Assembly (NCBI GenBank): GCA_934162365.1
Contig: CAKPIK010000001.1
Location: forward strand, 363,191-427,190
DNA from: an uncultured Clostridia bacterium
GTDB lineage: Bacteria; Bacillota; Clostridia; TANB77; CAG-508
DNA length: 64,000 nucleotides
Direction of reading: 5' to 3'
Below the pieces are notes generated by a model that saw only the letters and a list, made by a program, of their open reading frames with translations, searched no databases and was not told the DNA's origin. Every line of letters begins with the position of its first letter. The stretch's first letter is position 1. A program made the translations under genes and the position numbers. Below, piece after piece: positions 1 to 7,067 of the stretch.

Positions 1-1017
1 ATAAACTATTACAATATTTTTGGTCATTTCTTCCTTTTTGATTTGGATTATTACTACTAGTTATAGGTATAAATAGTTTACCACAATTTTCGCATTTAGT
101 TATAACAAAATTATTTTGAATTACTTTAAATAACTCAAATTTGATTTGTTCTTCACAATTATTTATCTCATAAACTTCTTCAACATATATATTTTTTGTA
201 TGCATTACATCAATCAATTCTTCTACTGATAATTGTTTTTCTTTAAAAGTTATATCAGCATTGCAAATATATTTAGTTACAAATTTTGTGTCTAAAAACA
301 ATGCGTGGGCAGGATTGGTGTTCAAATAATGTAAATCAAACACATCTTTAGCTTCATATAAATATAATCTTTCTTCATTACTCAAATTTCGAACAAAAGA
401 ATTATTAGAATATTCACTTATTAATTCTAATCTTTCTTTCAAGTCGCTTTTTTGATTTATAAGGTCTTTTATTAAGTAATCCTTTATTGTTTCAAAAAAC
501 TTTATATATTCATTATGTTTTTTTTTTCGAGATTTTATCTATTTCAGTAGTCCACTCATACATTATTGTTTGAAATACATAATGGTTTTCTTCTATTTCT
601 TCAAATATTTCATTTGGAGTATATTCAGTATTATCAATATATACTCCAATATTATTCTTGAATAAGAGGTCACTTCTAAATACTCCTGAATTATATGTTT
701 TTATGATTATATCTATTAAAGTTTGAGTGTAAAAATGCGTATATGGAGAAAAATTCAAACATTCTTGTACTTTATGAAACATTTCAAATAAAAAATTAAC
801 CTTTTTATCCATACTATTACATTCTTTATTGCTACAAACAATGTTAATTAATTCTGTATATAGAATTTTTAGTTTATCAAATTCATCATATTCCATAATT
901 GCAAAATCATATAATTTATCACCAATATTGTATTCAAAATCCAAAGTAGAACCAAAAAATTCCCCGTCCATTTTTTAAAATAATTTTATTGTTATTAAGT
1001 GTGAAATTACTTGTCAT
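1..1017 (-). CDS. DUF6076-like protein, split by a CGG site and an A10 run; 3' end outside window
   Basis: I infer one interrupted gene running off the left edge. A good ribosome site (GGAGG about 10 nt upstream) points to the ATG at 1017-1015. That frame reads 17 codons and meets CGG at 966-964; skipping its C gives GGG and joins the long downstream frame (to about 530). That frame ends just after a run of ten A (518-527 on the plus strand); dropping one A opens the frame to base 1. The C-terminal part shows a CENCGKLFIP motif followed by a later KYCN, a Cys-pair zinc-ribbon-like ending that I associate with the DUF6076 family (recall, not a search). The internal ATG at 971 has no ribosome site. 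Function unknown. It could be a decayed gene. Confidence 0.5.
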
Positions 1018-1370
1018 AACTGTGTTTCCTCCATTTTTAAATAGAATATAGCTATTTTAATTTTTAGTTTACCTATAGACTTTGTAAATTCTATTTACAA
1101 CACTATTTTAGCATTTTATAATGTTTTTAGCAAGATAGAAAATAGCAACTCTAAATAAATATTTTCTATCAACTGCACATTGAAAATTGAATAGCAAACT
1201 GCAAGACATATAATGATACTTCCGTCTGGCTAACGTGATGTAAAGGGGCGGTTCACTAAAGGTGAAATGAGGGCAAATCTCATATGTGTATATACCACTT
1301 GTAGTTTTAAAATAAAAGTAATATTTTTAAAACTTTAATAATAGTATTGAAATGGAAGAAGGTGAGAATT
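1018..1370 (+). other. Intergenic region with structured leader candidate
   Basis: No gene is visible here. The first part holds the divergent upstream region of the minus-strand gene. From about 1190 to 1310 the base composition becomes less AT-rich and short inverted repeats appear: TTCAC/GTGAA around 1252-1266 and ATGAG/CTCAT around 1266-1282. It lies directly upstream of a small ORF and looks like a transcribed leader or small structured RNA. I cannot assign it to a known RNA family. Confidence 0.35.
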
Positions 1371-1553
1371 TTGAAAAAGAGTTTGAATATTACATTTATT
1401 AATCCTAATACTGAAGAACAAATTGTACAAGCTATGGCTGGAGTTCTTGCTTATAATTTGGCTGAGAATGATGAAAATATAAAATTTGACTATAACAATT
1501 CAAATACTTATCAAAATTCTCACAAAGAAATAGAAGATGAAATTGAATTATAA
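1371..1553 (+). CDS. Small hypothetical protein of the recombinase/toxin neighbourhood
   Basis: A 60-residue ORF with a TTG start chosen because AAGGTGAG (about 1359-1366) lies at the right distance; a longer reading from TTG 1347 lacks a ribosome site. The protein starts MKKSLNITFINPNTEEQ and ends with an acidic tail (EIEDEIEL). There is no signal peptide, membrane segment or recognised domain. It sits between a structured leader and the type III toxin-antitoxin locus, in a region that also carries a serine recombinase. From memory, small proteins of this style often precede recombinases in clostridial mobile elements, but I cannot name a function. Confidence 0.5.
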   Translation: MKKSLNITFINPNTEEQIVQAMAGVLAYNLAENDENIKFDYNNSNTYQNSHKEIEDEIEL

Positions 1554-1588
1554 TGACAAAAAATATAGAAAAATTTTTACAAAAAGTC

Positions 1589-1617
1589 TTGATATTTTAA
1601 TAAAAAGTTTGTATAAT
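1589..1617 (+). promoter_or_regulatory. SigA-type promoter of the antitoxin RNA
   Basis: TTGATA (1589-1594) and a perfect TATAAT (1612-1617) are separated by exactly 17 nt. The predicted start lies about 35 nt before the first antitoxin repeat. It would drive both the antitoxin RNA and, by readthrough of the hairpin at 1771-1808, the toxin mRNA. Confidence 0.75.
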
Positions 1618-1660
1618 GAATATAATAGTAGTAGATATTTAATATCTGCTATAATTAAAA

Positions 1661-1770
1661 ATGTGAATCGCAACGTCACTTGCGAGATATAAATTTGTGA
1701 ATGAAAGAATGTTAATCGCACCCCTACTTGCGGAATATAAATGAGTAGGTGAAAAAATGTTAATTATAGG
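1661..1770 (+). ncRNA. cptI: CptI-like type III antitoxin RNA, two full 48-nt repeats plus a partial third
   Basis: Tandem repeats start at 1661, 1709 and 1757 (the last is partial), with an exact 48-nt period. Each full unit has a short stem (CGC/GCG) whose loop can pair with bases about 16 nt downstream, an H-type pseudoknot. The loop pairing covaries: in repeat 1 loop TCAC pairs with GTGA; in repeat 2 loop CCTAC pairs with GTAGG. Each unit ends in an A-rich tail, the kind of place where type III toxins cut their antitoxin precursor. Promoter, repeats, hairpin and toxin gene follow in the canonical order of type III systems (ToxIN, CptIN, TenpIN). Confidence 0.8.
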
Positions 1771-1808
1771 AAAATGGGGGTCTAGAAATTATTTAGATCT
1801 CCTATTTT
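1771..1808 (+). terminator. Leaky terminator between antitoxin and toxin
   Basis: The arms AAAATGGGGG-TCTA and TAGA-TCTCCTATTTT form a long stem with one bulge and a short AT loop. Type III systems characteristically place a partial terminator here, so that antitoxin RNA is made in excess of toxin mRNA. Confidence 0.7.
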
Positions 1809-1832
1809 AATAAAAGGAGAATTGCAATAAAA

Positions 1833-2303
1833 ATGATAATAGAAGATGGAAAATTTTATTTTATAAAAGATGAATTTTTTGATGTATTTAAAGATTATGG
1901 ATTAATGCTAAACAAAGAAAATGGAAAAAAGAGACCATGTTATTTTTGTTTTAGAGATAAATATAATAAAGAAATTATTTGGTTTGTTCCAATTTCAACT
2001 AAATATGATAAATACCAGAAAATATATGAATATAAAAAACAAAGACAACATAGAGTATACAATTTTGTTTTTGGTGAAGTAGTTGGAAAGAAAGCTGTAT
2101 TTTTAATTCAAAATATATTTCCAACAACTGAAGAATATATATTAGAGAAATATGTTGCAGAAAACAAAGATGTTGAAATAGCACTAAATGTAAGAAACAA
2201 AATTATAGCTTACTCAAGACAAGTAATAATGAAAGCAGAGCAAGGTATTAATATTCCATTTTATAATATTATAGAAATGGAAAAGATATTATTAAATAAA
2301 TAA
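1833..2303 (+). CDS. cptN: CptN/ToxN-family type III toxin, endoribonuclease
   Basis: 156 residues, the usual length for this toxin family. The N-terminus (KFYFIKDEFFDVF), the block RPCYFCFRDK...WFVPIS, the basic KKQRQHR segment and the block FGEVVGKKAVFLIQNIFP match what I recall of CptN-type toxins. The family consists of RNA-cutting enzymes held inactive by the upstream pseudoknot RNA. The ribosome site AAGGAG (1814-1819) is unusually far from the ATG (13 nt), consistent with weak toxin translation. Likely roles are phage defence or maintenance of a mobile element; the serine recombinase next door supports accessory DNA. ToxN or TenpN subfamily membership is possible. Assignment is by motif memory and by the repeat RNA upstream. 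Confidence 0.8.
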   Translation: MIIEDGKFYFIKDEFFDVFKDYGLMLNKENGKKRPCYFCFRDKYNKEIIWFVPISTKYDKYQKIYEYKKQRQHRVYNFVFGEVVGKKAVFLIQNIFPTTEEYILEKYVAENKDVEIALNVRNKIIAYSRQVIMKAEQGINIPFYNIIEMEKILLNK

Positions 2304-2318
2304 TTATTAAAACTCAAA

Positions 2319-2366
2319 TGTACTCGCCACCCTGTTGGCGACAAATAAATGCGTAGATGAACAAAT
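2319..2366 (+). repeat. Diverged third antitoxin-like repeat downstream of the toxin
   Basis: A 48-nt unit beginning ATGTACTCGCC and containing AAATAAATGCGTAGATGAA closely resembles the upstream antitoxin repeats (compare AATATAAATGAGTAGGTGAA in repeat 2). Its stem is changed in a compensated way (CGCC/GGCG), but the loop (ACCCTGTT) pairs poorly with GTAG. It is placed after the toxin stop codon, which is not the usual layout. Confidence 0.7.
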
Positions 2367-2370
2367 TATA

Positions 2371-2404
2371 AAAAGCTATTCCTAAATGCAGGAGTAGTTT
2401 TTTT
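2371..2404 (+). terminator. Rho-independent terminator of the toxin-antitoxin locus
   Basis: GCTATTCCT and AGGAGTAGT form a nine-pair stem with two G-T pairs, followed by seven T residues. Confidence 0.75.
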
Positions 2405-2495
2405 GTGCTTTTATATTGAAAAAGTGAAACTGATATGCTAAAATGTAACAGAACGAAAACAACGAAACAGAGAAAATAAAGAAAGTAGTGATGTT

Positions 2496-4127
2496 ATGAA
2501 AATTGCAGCATATTGTAGGGTATCAACTGAAAAAGAAGCACAAATAGACTCATTAGAAAAGCAAATAGAATTTTTTAATGAATTTACAAAAAAGAACGGT
2601 TATGAATTGTACAAGCTATATGCAGATGAAGGAATATCAGGAAAACAAATAAAACACAGAAAACAATTCCAACAAATGATGATAGATGCCAAAGCAAAAA
2701 AATTTGATAAAGTAGTAGTAAAAGATGTAAGCCGTTTTGCAAGAAATACAGTAGACTTATTACAAAGTGTAAGAGAGTTAAAATCTTATGGTGTACAAGT
2801 TGATTTCTTAAACAATGGTGAAGTAATGGAAGGTGGCTCTGAATTTATATTAACAATTTTAGGAGCAATGGCACAGCAAGAAAGTGCAAATATGTCTAAA
2901 AGAGTTAAATTCGGAAAAGACATCACAGCTAAAAAAGGAAGAGTGCCTAACCTGGTATTTGGATATGACAAAATTCCAGATGAAAGATATACTTTAAAAA
3001 TAAATGAAGAAGAAGCAAAAATCGTAAAAGAAATATTTGAAAGTTACGTATATAAAGGAATAGGTACAACAAAAATAGCATGGAACTTAAATGACAGAGG
3101 AATACGTACTAAAAAGACAAAATCAAAATGGGTACAAACATCTATTGTAAGAATGCTTAAAAATCCAATATATACAGGAAGAGTAACAAATAAAAAATCA
3201 GAAGTAACAGACTTTATAACAGGGACAAGAAAAGAATTGCCAGAAGAAGAAAGGATAATAGTGGAAAAACCAGAAATGAGAATAATATCAGACGAACTAT
3301 TTAACAGAGCACAGGAACTTTTAGAGCAAAGATCAAACGAATTTAAATTAAATAACAAAAGAGAAAAAACAGAATATGTATTTAGCACACTTATATATTG
3401 CAAACATTGTGGTTATTCATTTAGAAGAATAAAGAGAAAATATACAGCTGATGGACCAGAATATATAAGATGGGTATGTAGTGGAAGAAATTCAATGGGA
3501 GTAAACCATTGTCCAAATACAACTGTTATTGATGAAGAAGAACTTTTAAATGCAATAAAAATCTATTTAAAAAGTATAATAAAAAATAAAAAAGATTTTA
3601 TGAAAGCTGTTGAAAAAGAATTTGAAAAGATTACAAAATTAAGAGAAAACAATGAAAGAAGCGAAGAAAGTCTTTTAAAAGAAATTGAAAAAGTAACAGT
3701 TAAAAAACAAAAATATATGGAAATGTTTCAAAATGAAATAATCAATATACAAGAATTAAAACAATACACAAATCCACTAAATGAAGATATTACAAGACTT
3801 GAAAGAGAATTAAAACTAATTACATCAGAAATAAAAGAAAAAGATGTACTAGAAAAAGAACTTAATAAAACAATAAAAACAGTAGATGACATATTAAATA
3901 ATCAAACAATAACAAATGCAATGTTAAAAACAATAATAGATGTAATTGAAGTTGATTCAGATTCAAATGTAGAGGTAAGACTAAAATTACTAAATGAAAT
4001 AGGAACAAATGAGCCAGTAATAACGAAATTTGAAGACATTTACCAAAATGGAGAAGACGCAGAAAACAAAGATGCAAATAATAATGAAGAAAACTCTACC
4101 GCTCTGAAAAGTAACAACAGTACATAA
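2496..4127 (+). CDS. Large serine recombinase (resolvase/invertase family)
   Basis: 543 residues. The resolvase catalytic domain occupies about 1-150, with nucleophile Ser10 in YCRVSTEKEA and the DVSRFARN arginine motif near 77-84. A recombinase DNA-binding domain follows (about 155-270, including NDRGIRTKK and LKNPIYTGR). A zinc ribbon has CKHC near 303 and later Cys residues (VCSGRN, HCPN), then a long coiled-coil (about 365-480). These enzymes integrate or excise mobile DNA at att sites. It follows the toxin-antitoxin locus, and together they look like the remains or core of a small mobile element. The ribosome site is weak (AAAGTAGTG). The acidic, Asn-rich tail overlaps the next broken ORF. 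No att sites could be recognised. Confidence 0.93.
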   Translation: MKIAAYCRVSTEKEAQIDSLEKQIEFFNEFTKKNGYELYKLYADEGISGKQIKHRKQFQQMMIDAKAKKFDKVVVKDVSRFARNTVDLLQSVRELKSYGVQVDFLNNGEVMEGGSEFILTILGAMAQQESANMSKRVKFGKDITAKKGRVPNLVFGYDKIPDERYTLKINEEEAKIVKEIFESYVYKGIGTTKIAWNLNDRGIRTKKTKSKWVQTSIVRMLKNPIYTGRVTNKKSEVTDFITGTRKELPEEERIIVEKPEMRIISDELFNRAQELLEQRSNEFKLNNKREKTEYVFSTLIYCKHCGYSFRRIKRKYTADGPEYIRWVCSGRNSMGVNHCPNTTVIDEEELLNAIKIYLKSIIKNKKDFMKAVEKEFEKITKLRENNERSEESLLKEIEKVTVKKQKYMEMFQNEIINIQELKQYTNPLNEDITRLERELKLITSEIKEKDVLEKELNKTIKTVDDILNNQTITNAMLKTIIDVIEVDSDSNVEVRLKLLNEIGTNEPVITKFEDIYQNGEDAENKDANNNEENSTALKSNNST

Positions 4128-4278
4128 AGATGTAAGTGAAAGATTACTAAAGATAAATCCTGCATTAGCACATGATGTTAGAATAGTACTAGATGAAAAT
4201 AAAGCAGAAAGACATATAAGGGGAGGTATGGCTACAAAACTAAAATATGAACATGATAAAGCAATCAAGAGTGGATAA
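4084..4278 (+). pseudogene. Remnant ORF overlapping the recombinase 3' end, interrupted by TGA
   Basis: In the +1 frame relative to the recombinase, an ATG at 4084 starts MKKTLPL, hits TGA at 4105-4107, and then stays open for 56 codons to TAA 4276-4278. The open part begins KVTTVHKDVSERLL and contains ERHIRGGMATKLKY. The protein-like composition suggests a small recombinase-associated gene inactivated by one change near its start, or translated by another route. I cannot assign it to a family. There is no CGG at this junction, unlike the other broken genes in the window. Confidence 0.45.
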
Positions 4279-4297
4279 TACTCTTGATTATTTTTTT
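4264..4297 (+). terminator. Rho-independent terminator after the recombinase region
   Basis: ATCAAGAGT and ACTCTTGAT form a perfect stem with a seven-base loop, followed by a run of seven T. It closes the accessory block before the two-component operon. Confidence 0.85.
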
Positions 4298-4334
4298 GTC
4301 ACTGTTTTGTCATATATAAGTGATACATTATAAA
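4298..4334 (+). promoter_or_regulatory. Putative response-regulator operator and promoter of the two-component operon
   Basis: A direct repeat GTCA-N7-GTCAT (4298-4313, 11-bp period, one helical turn) is followed after exactly 15 nt by TATAAA (4329-4334). The identical arrangement stands before the ABC transporter genes (6294-6330). OmpR-type regulators typically bind such tandem repeats upstream of the -10 box. A second possible -10, TATAAT, lies at 4343-4348. Confidence 0.55.
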
Positions 4335-4371
4335 TAGTGTGATATAATAGATCATAGGAAGGTTAATAAAA

Positions 4372-5037
4372 ATGATTAAAGTTTTGTTAGTAGAAGATAA
4401 TAATGCAATAATTTTAGGATTAGAGTATTTATTTAAAGAAGAAGGATTTGAGTATAGTATTGTAAAAAATAAAAGGGATACTTTAAATATTCTAGATAAA
4501 GAAACATTTGATGTTGTTTTATTAGATGTGTCACTTCCAGATGGAAATGGGTTTGATATTTGCAAATATATAAAAAAGAAAAAGAATATACCAGTTATAT
4601 TTTTGACAGCAAAGGACGAAGAAAAAGATGTAGTTATGGGATTTGACTTAGGTGCAGATGATTATATTATAAAACCGTTTAGAAATAGAGAATTGGTGTC
4701 AAGAATTAAAAATGTTTTAAGAAGGAAAAATAATTTAGATAATTGTTTGCAAATTAAAAATATAAAAATTAATACTGAAACTGGCAAAGTTTATAAAGAC
4801 GAAGAAGAGATAACTCTTACTAAACTTGAATATAAAATATTAGTTAATCTATTTTCAAATAGAAATAAGTTAATAACAAGAGAAGAAATATTAAATGATA
4901 TATGGGACATAGCGGGAAACTTTGTGGAAGATAATACACTTACAGTATATATAAAAAGAATAAGGGAAAAAATTGGAGACAAAGAAGGTAAAATAATAGA
5001 AACAGTTAGAGGAATAGGGTATAGAGTAATAGACTAA
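4372..5037 (+). CDS. OmpR-family response regulator
   Basis: 221 residues. The receiver domain (about 1-115) has acidic residues in LVEDN, phospho-acceptor Asp in VLLDVSLPDGNGFD (about residue 51), a conserved Thr in IFLTAKD and Lys in YIIKPF. The C-terminal winged-helix domain (about 125-220) ends with the typical TVRGIGYR. It is followed 12 nt downstream by its sensor kinase and then by an ABC transporter. This arrangement is known for BceRS-like systems that sense and remove cell-wall-active peptides; the substrate here is inferred, not shown. AGGAAGG precedes the ATG. Confidence 0.93.
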   Translation: MIKVLLVEDNNAIILGLEYLFKEEGFEYSIVKNKRDTLNILDKETFDVVLLDVSLPDGNGFDICKYIKKKKNIPVIFLTAKDEEKDVVMGFDLGADDYIIKPFRNRELVSRIKNVLRRKNNLDNCLQIKNIKINTETGKVYKDEEEITLTKLEYKILVNLFSNRNKLITREEILNDIWDIAGNFVEDNTLTVYIKRIREKIGDKEGKIIETVRGIGYRVID

Positions 5038-5049
5038 TAAGGAGAAAAA

Positions 5050-6267
5050 ATGAAAATATTTAAAAATAAAGGGATAAAGAATTTAATATTAACTAGTACA
5101 TTAATAATTGTTTTGGCAATTATTTCGGTTGTTTGTATTAATGGTTATTATAATAATAAATATAAACAAACCATTAATTTATATATATCTAACATTTTAA
5201 ATGTTGTAGTAAAAGAATATCCTAATGTTAGTGAGGAAGATTTAGTAAAAATATTAAATAGCAAGAAGCTTGAAGAAGAAAACTCTTTATTAGAAAAGTA
5301 TGGGATATACAATGAACCAGCAATAGAAATATTAAAACAAAAAGATAAAAATATTATAATGTATAACTTAATAATATTAATAGCAACAAGTGTAGCATTA
5401 ACAGTTGTATTTTATTTTTATTTAAAATATAGACAAAATGAAATTGATAAAATTACTAAATATGTAGAAAGAGTTTCGAATAAAAAATATATTTTAGATA
5501 TAGATGAAAATACAGAGGACGAGCTAAGTAGTTTGAAAAATGAATTATACAAAATAACTGTTATGCTAAAAGAAGAAGCAGATAATTCGGAAAAACAAAA
5601 AGAAGCATTAACAACATCAATTTCTGATATATCACATCAATTAAAAACACCACTTACATCAATATTGATAATGTTAGATAACTTAAGTGAAAGCGATAAT
5701 ATGGATAAGCAAACTAGAGATAAATTTATAGCTGAAATATCAAGACAAATTGAAAATATGAATTGGCTAGTAATTTCACTTTTAAAATTATCAAGGCTAG
5801 ATGCAGGTGTTGTTGAATTTGAAAGTCAAAGAATAAATGCTAATAAGCTAGTAAATGAAGTAATATCAAATTTAGAAATAATGACTGAACTAAAAAATGT
5901 AGGCTTTGAAATAGAAGCAAATAAAGATTGCTATTTTATTGGAGACTATAACTGGAATAAAGAAGCAATTCAAAACATAGTAAAAAATGCGATTGAACAC
6001 ACAAAAATAAATACAAAAGTAAAAATAAGAATTGAGGAAAATAGTGTATATACAAGTATAACGGTAAAAGATGAGGGAAGTGGAATAAATCCAAAAGATT
6101 TAAAACATATATTTGATAGATTTTATAAATCAGAAAATTCATCAGAAAATAGTTTTGGAATAGGCTTATCACTTTCTAAGAGTATAATAGAAAAGCAAAA
6201 TGGATATATACAAGTTGAAACAAAAGAGAATGAAGGAACAAAATTTATTATAAAATATATAAAATAA
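5050..6267 (+). CDS. Membrane sensor histidine kinase
   Basis: 405 residues. Two membrane segments (about 12-32 and 103-123) flank an extracellular loop of about 70 residues. A HAMP-like linker follows, then the phospho-acceptor motif DISHQLKTPLTS (His near 198) and an ATPase domain with N-box NIVKNAIEHT, DEGSGI and FGIGLSLS. It partners the response regulator immediately upstream (ribosome site GGAG within the 12-nt gap). Bce-type sensors usually have almost no extracellular loop and sense through the transporter. Here the loop is larger, so direct ligand sensing is possible. Confidence 0.93.
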   Translation: MKIFKNKGIKNLILTSTLIIVLAIISVVCINGYYNNKYKQTINLYISNILNVVVKEYPNVSEEDLVKILNSKKLEEENSLLEKYGIYNEPAIEILKQKDKNIIMYNLIILIATSVALTVVFYFYLKYRQNEIDKITKYVERVSNKKYILDIDENTEDELSSLKNELYKITVMLKEEADNSEKQKEALTTSISDISHQLKTPLTSILIMLDNLSESDNMDKQTRDKFIAEISRQIENMNWLVISLLKLSRLDAGVVEFESQRINANKLVNEVISNLEIMTELKNVGFEIEANKDCYFIGDYNWNKEAIQNIVKNAIEHTKINTKVKIRIEENSVYTSITVKDEGSGINPKDLKHIFDRFYKSENSSENSFGIGLSLSKSIIEKQNGYIQVETKENEGTKFIIKYIK

Positions 6268-6289
6268 GGAGTTTATCTCCTTATTTTTT
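6262..6289 (+). terminator. Terminator separating the two-component and ABC genes
   Basis: AAATAAGGAG and CTCCTTATTT form a ten-pair stem closing on a T-rich tail. It overlaps the kinase stop codon, so the ABC genes depend on their own promoter. Confidence 0.7.
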
Positions 6290-6293
6290 CATA

Positions 6294-6330
6294 GTCATAA
6301 AAAAGTCATTTTATATGTGTAAAATATAAA
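6294..6330 (+). promoter_or_regulatory. Putative response-regulator operator and promoter of the ABC transporter genes
   Basis: GTCA-N7-GTCAT (6294-6309) followed after 15 nt by TATAAA (6325-6330) reproduces the geometry seen upstream of the response regulator gene at 4298-4334. No good -35 box is present, as expected for an activator-dependent promoter. Confidence 0.6.
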
Positions 6331-6350
6331 CAAACAAGGAGGAAATTAAA

Positions 6351-7016
6351 ATGGAAATTTTAAAAGTTGAACATTTAACTAAAAAATATGGAAAAGGAGA
6401 AAATGAAGTTATAGCTGTAAATGATATGTCTTTTTCAGTAAATAAAGGTGAATTTGTTGCAATAGTTGGTAGTTCTGGAAGCGGCAAATCAACTTTGTTA
6501 CATTTACTAGGTGGCGTAGATAGACCAACTTCTGGAAAAGTATTTATAGAAGGAAAAAATATATATGAATTAAATGATGATAATTTGGCAATTTTTAGAA
6601 GAAGACAAGTAGGATTAATTTATCAGTTTTATAACTTAATCCCAATATTAAATGTAGAAGAAAATATAACTCTTCCATGTGATTTAGATGGAAAAAATGT
6701 AAATAAAGAGCAATTAAAAGAATTATTAAAAACATTAGGATTAGAAAATAGAGTAAAACATCTTCCAAATCAATTATCTGGAGGACAACAACAAAGAGTT
6801 TCAATAGGTAGAGCTTTAATTACAAATCCAGCAATAGTATTAGCAGATGAACCAACAGGAAATCTAGACTCAAAAGCAAGTGATGAAATAGTTGAACTAT
6901 TAAAATTATCAAATAAAAAATATAATCAAACTGTTATAATGATAACTCATAACTTGGAAATTGCAAAAGAAGCAGATAGAATTATTAGAATTGAAGATGG
7001 CAGAATTTTAAATTAA
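6351..7016 (+). CDS. ABC transporter ATP-binding protein (MacB/BceA/LolD type)
   Basis: 221 residues, the standard size for this subfamily. Walker A is GSSGSGKST (near 41-49), the signature is LSGGQQQR, and Walker B runs into DEPTGNLDS, the extension typical of the MacB/LolD/BceA group that partners FtsX-like permeases. A strong AGGAGG precedes the ATG. It forms one unit with the permease 51 nt downstream. Role: energises the mechanical or export activity of the permease, probably in peptide resistance or envelope-stress response under control of the upstream two-component system. Confidence 0.94.
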   Translation: MEILKVEHLTKKYGKGENEVIAVNDMSFSVNKGEFVAIVGSSGSGKSTLLHLLGGVDRPTSGKVFIEGKNIYELNDDNLAIFRRRQVGLIYQFYNLIPILNVEENITLPCDLDGKNVNKEQLKELLKTLGLENRVKHLPNQLSGGQQQRVSIGRALITNPAIVLADEPTGNLDSKASDEIVELLKLSNKKYNQTVIMITHNLEIAKEADRIIRIEDGRILN

Positions 7017-7067
7017 ATATAAAAAATTTAATTTAAAATCTATAGATAAAAGAAAGGACGAACGAAG

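Noticed and set aside
1661..1770. CRISPR array
   Set aside because: Only two and a part units with no unique spacers; unit structure, covarying pseudoknot, terminator and following toxin gene fit a type III antitoxin instead.
4105..4107. TGA recoding (selenocysteine or tryptophan) in the ORF after the recombinase
   Set aside because: TGA is used as a normal stop in several genes of the window and no selenocysteine element is visible; a simple remnant is more economical.
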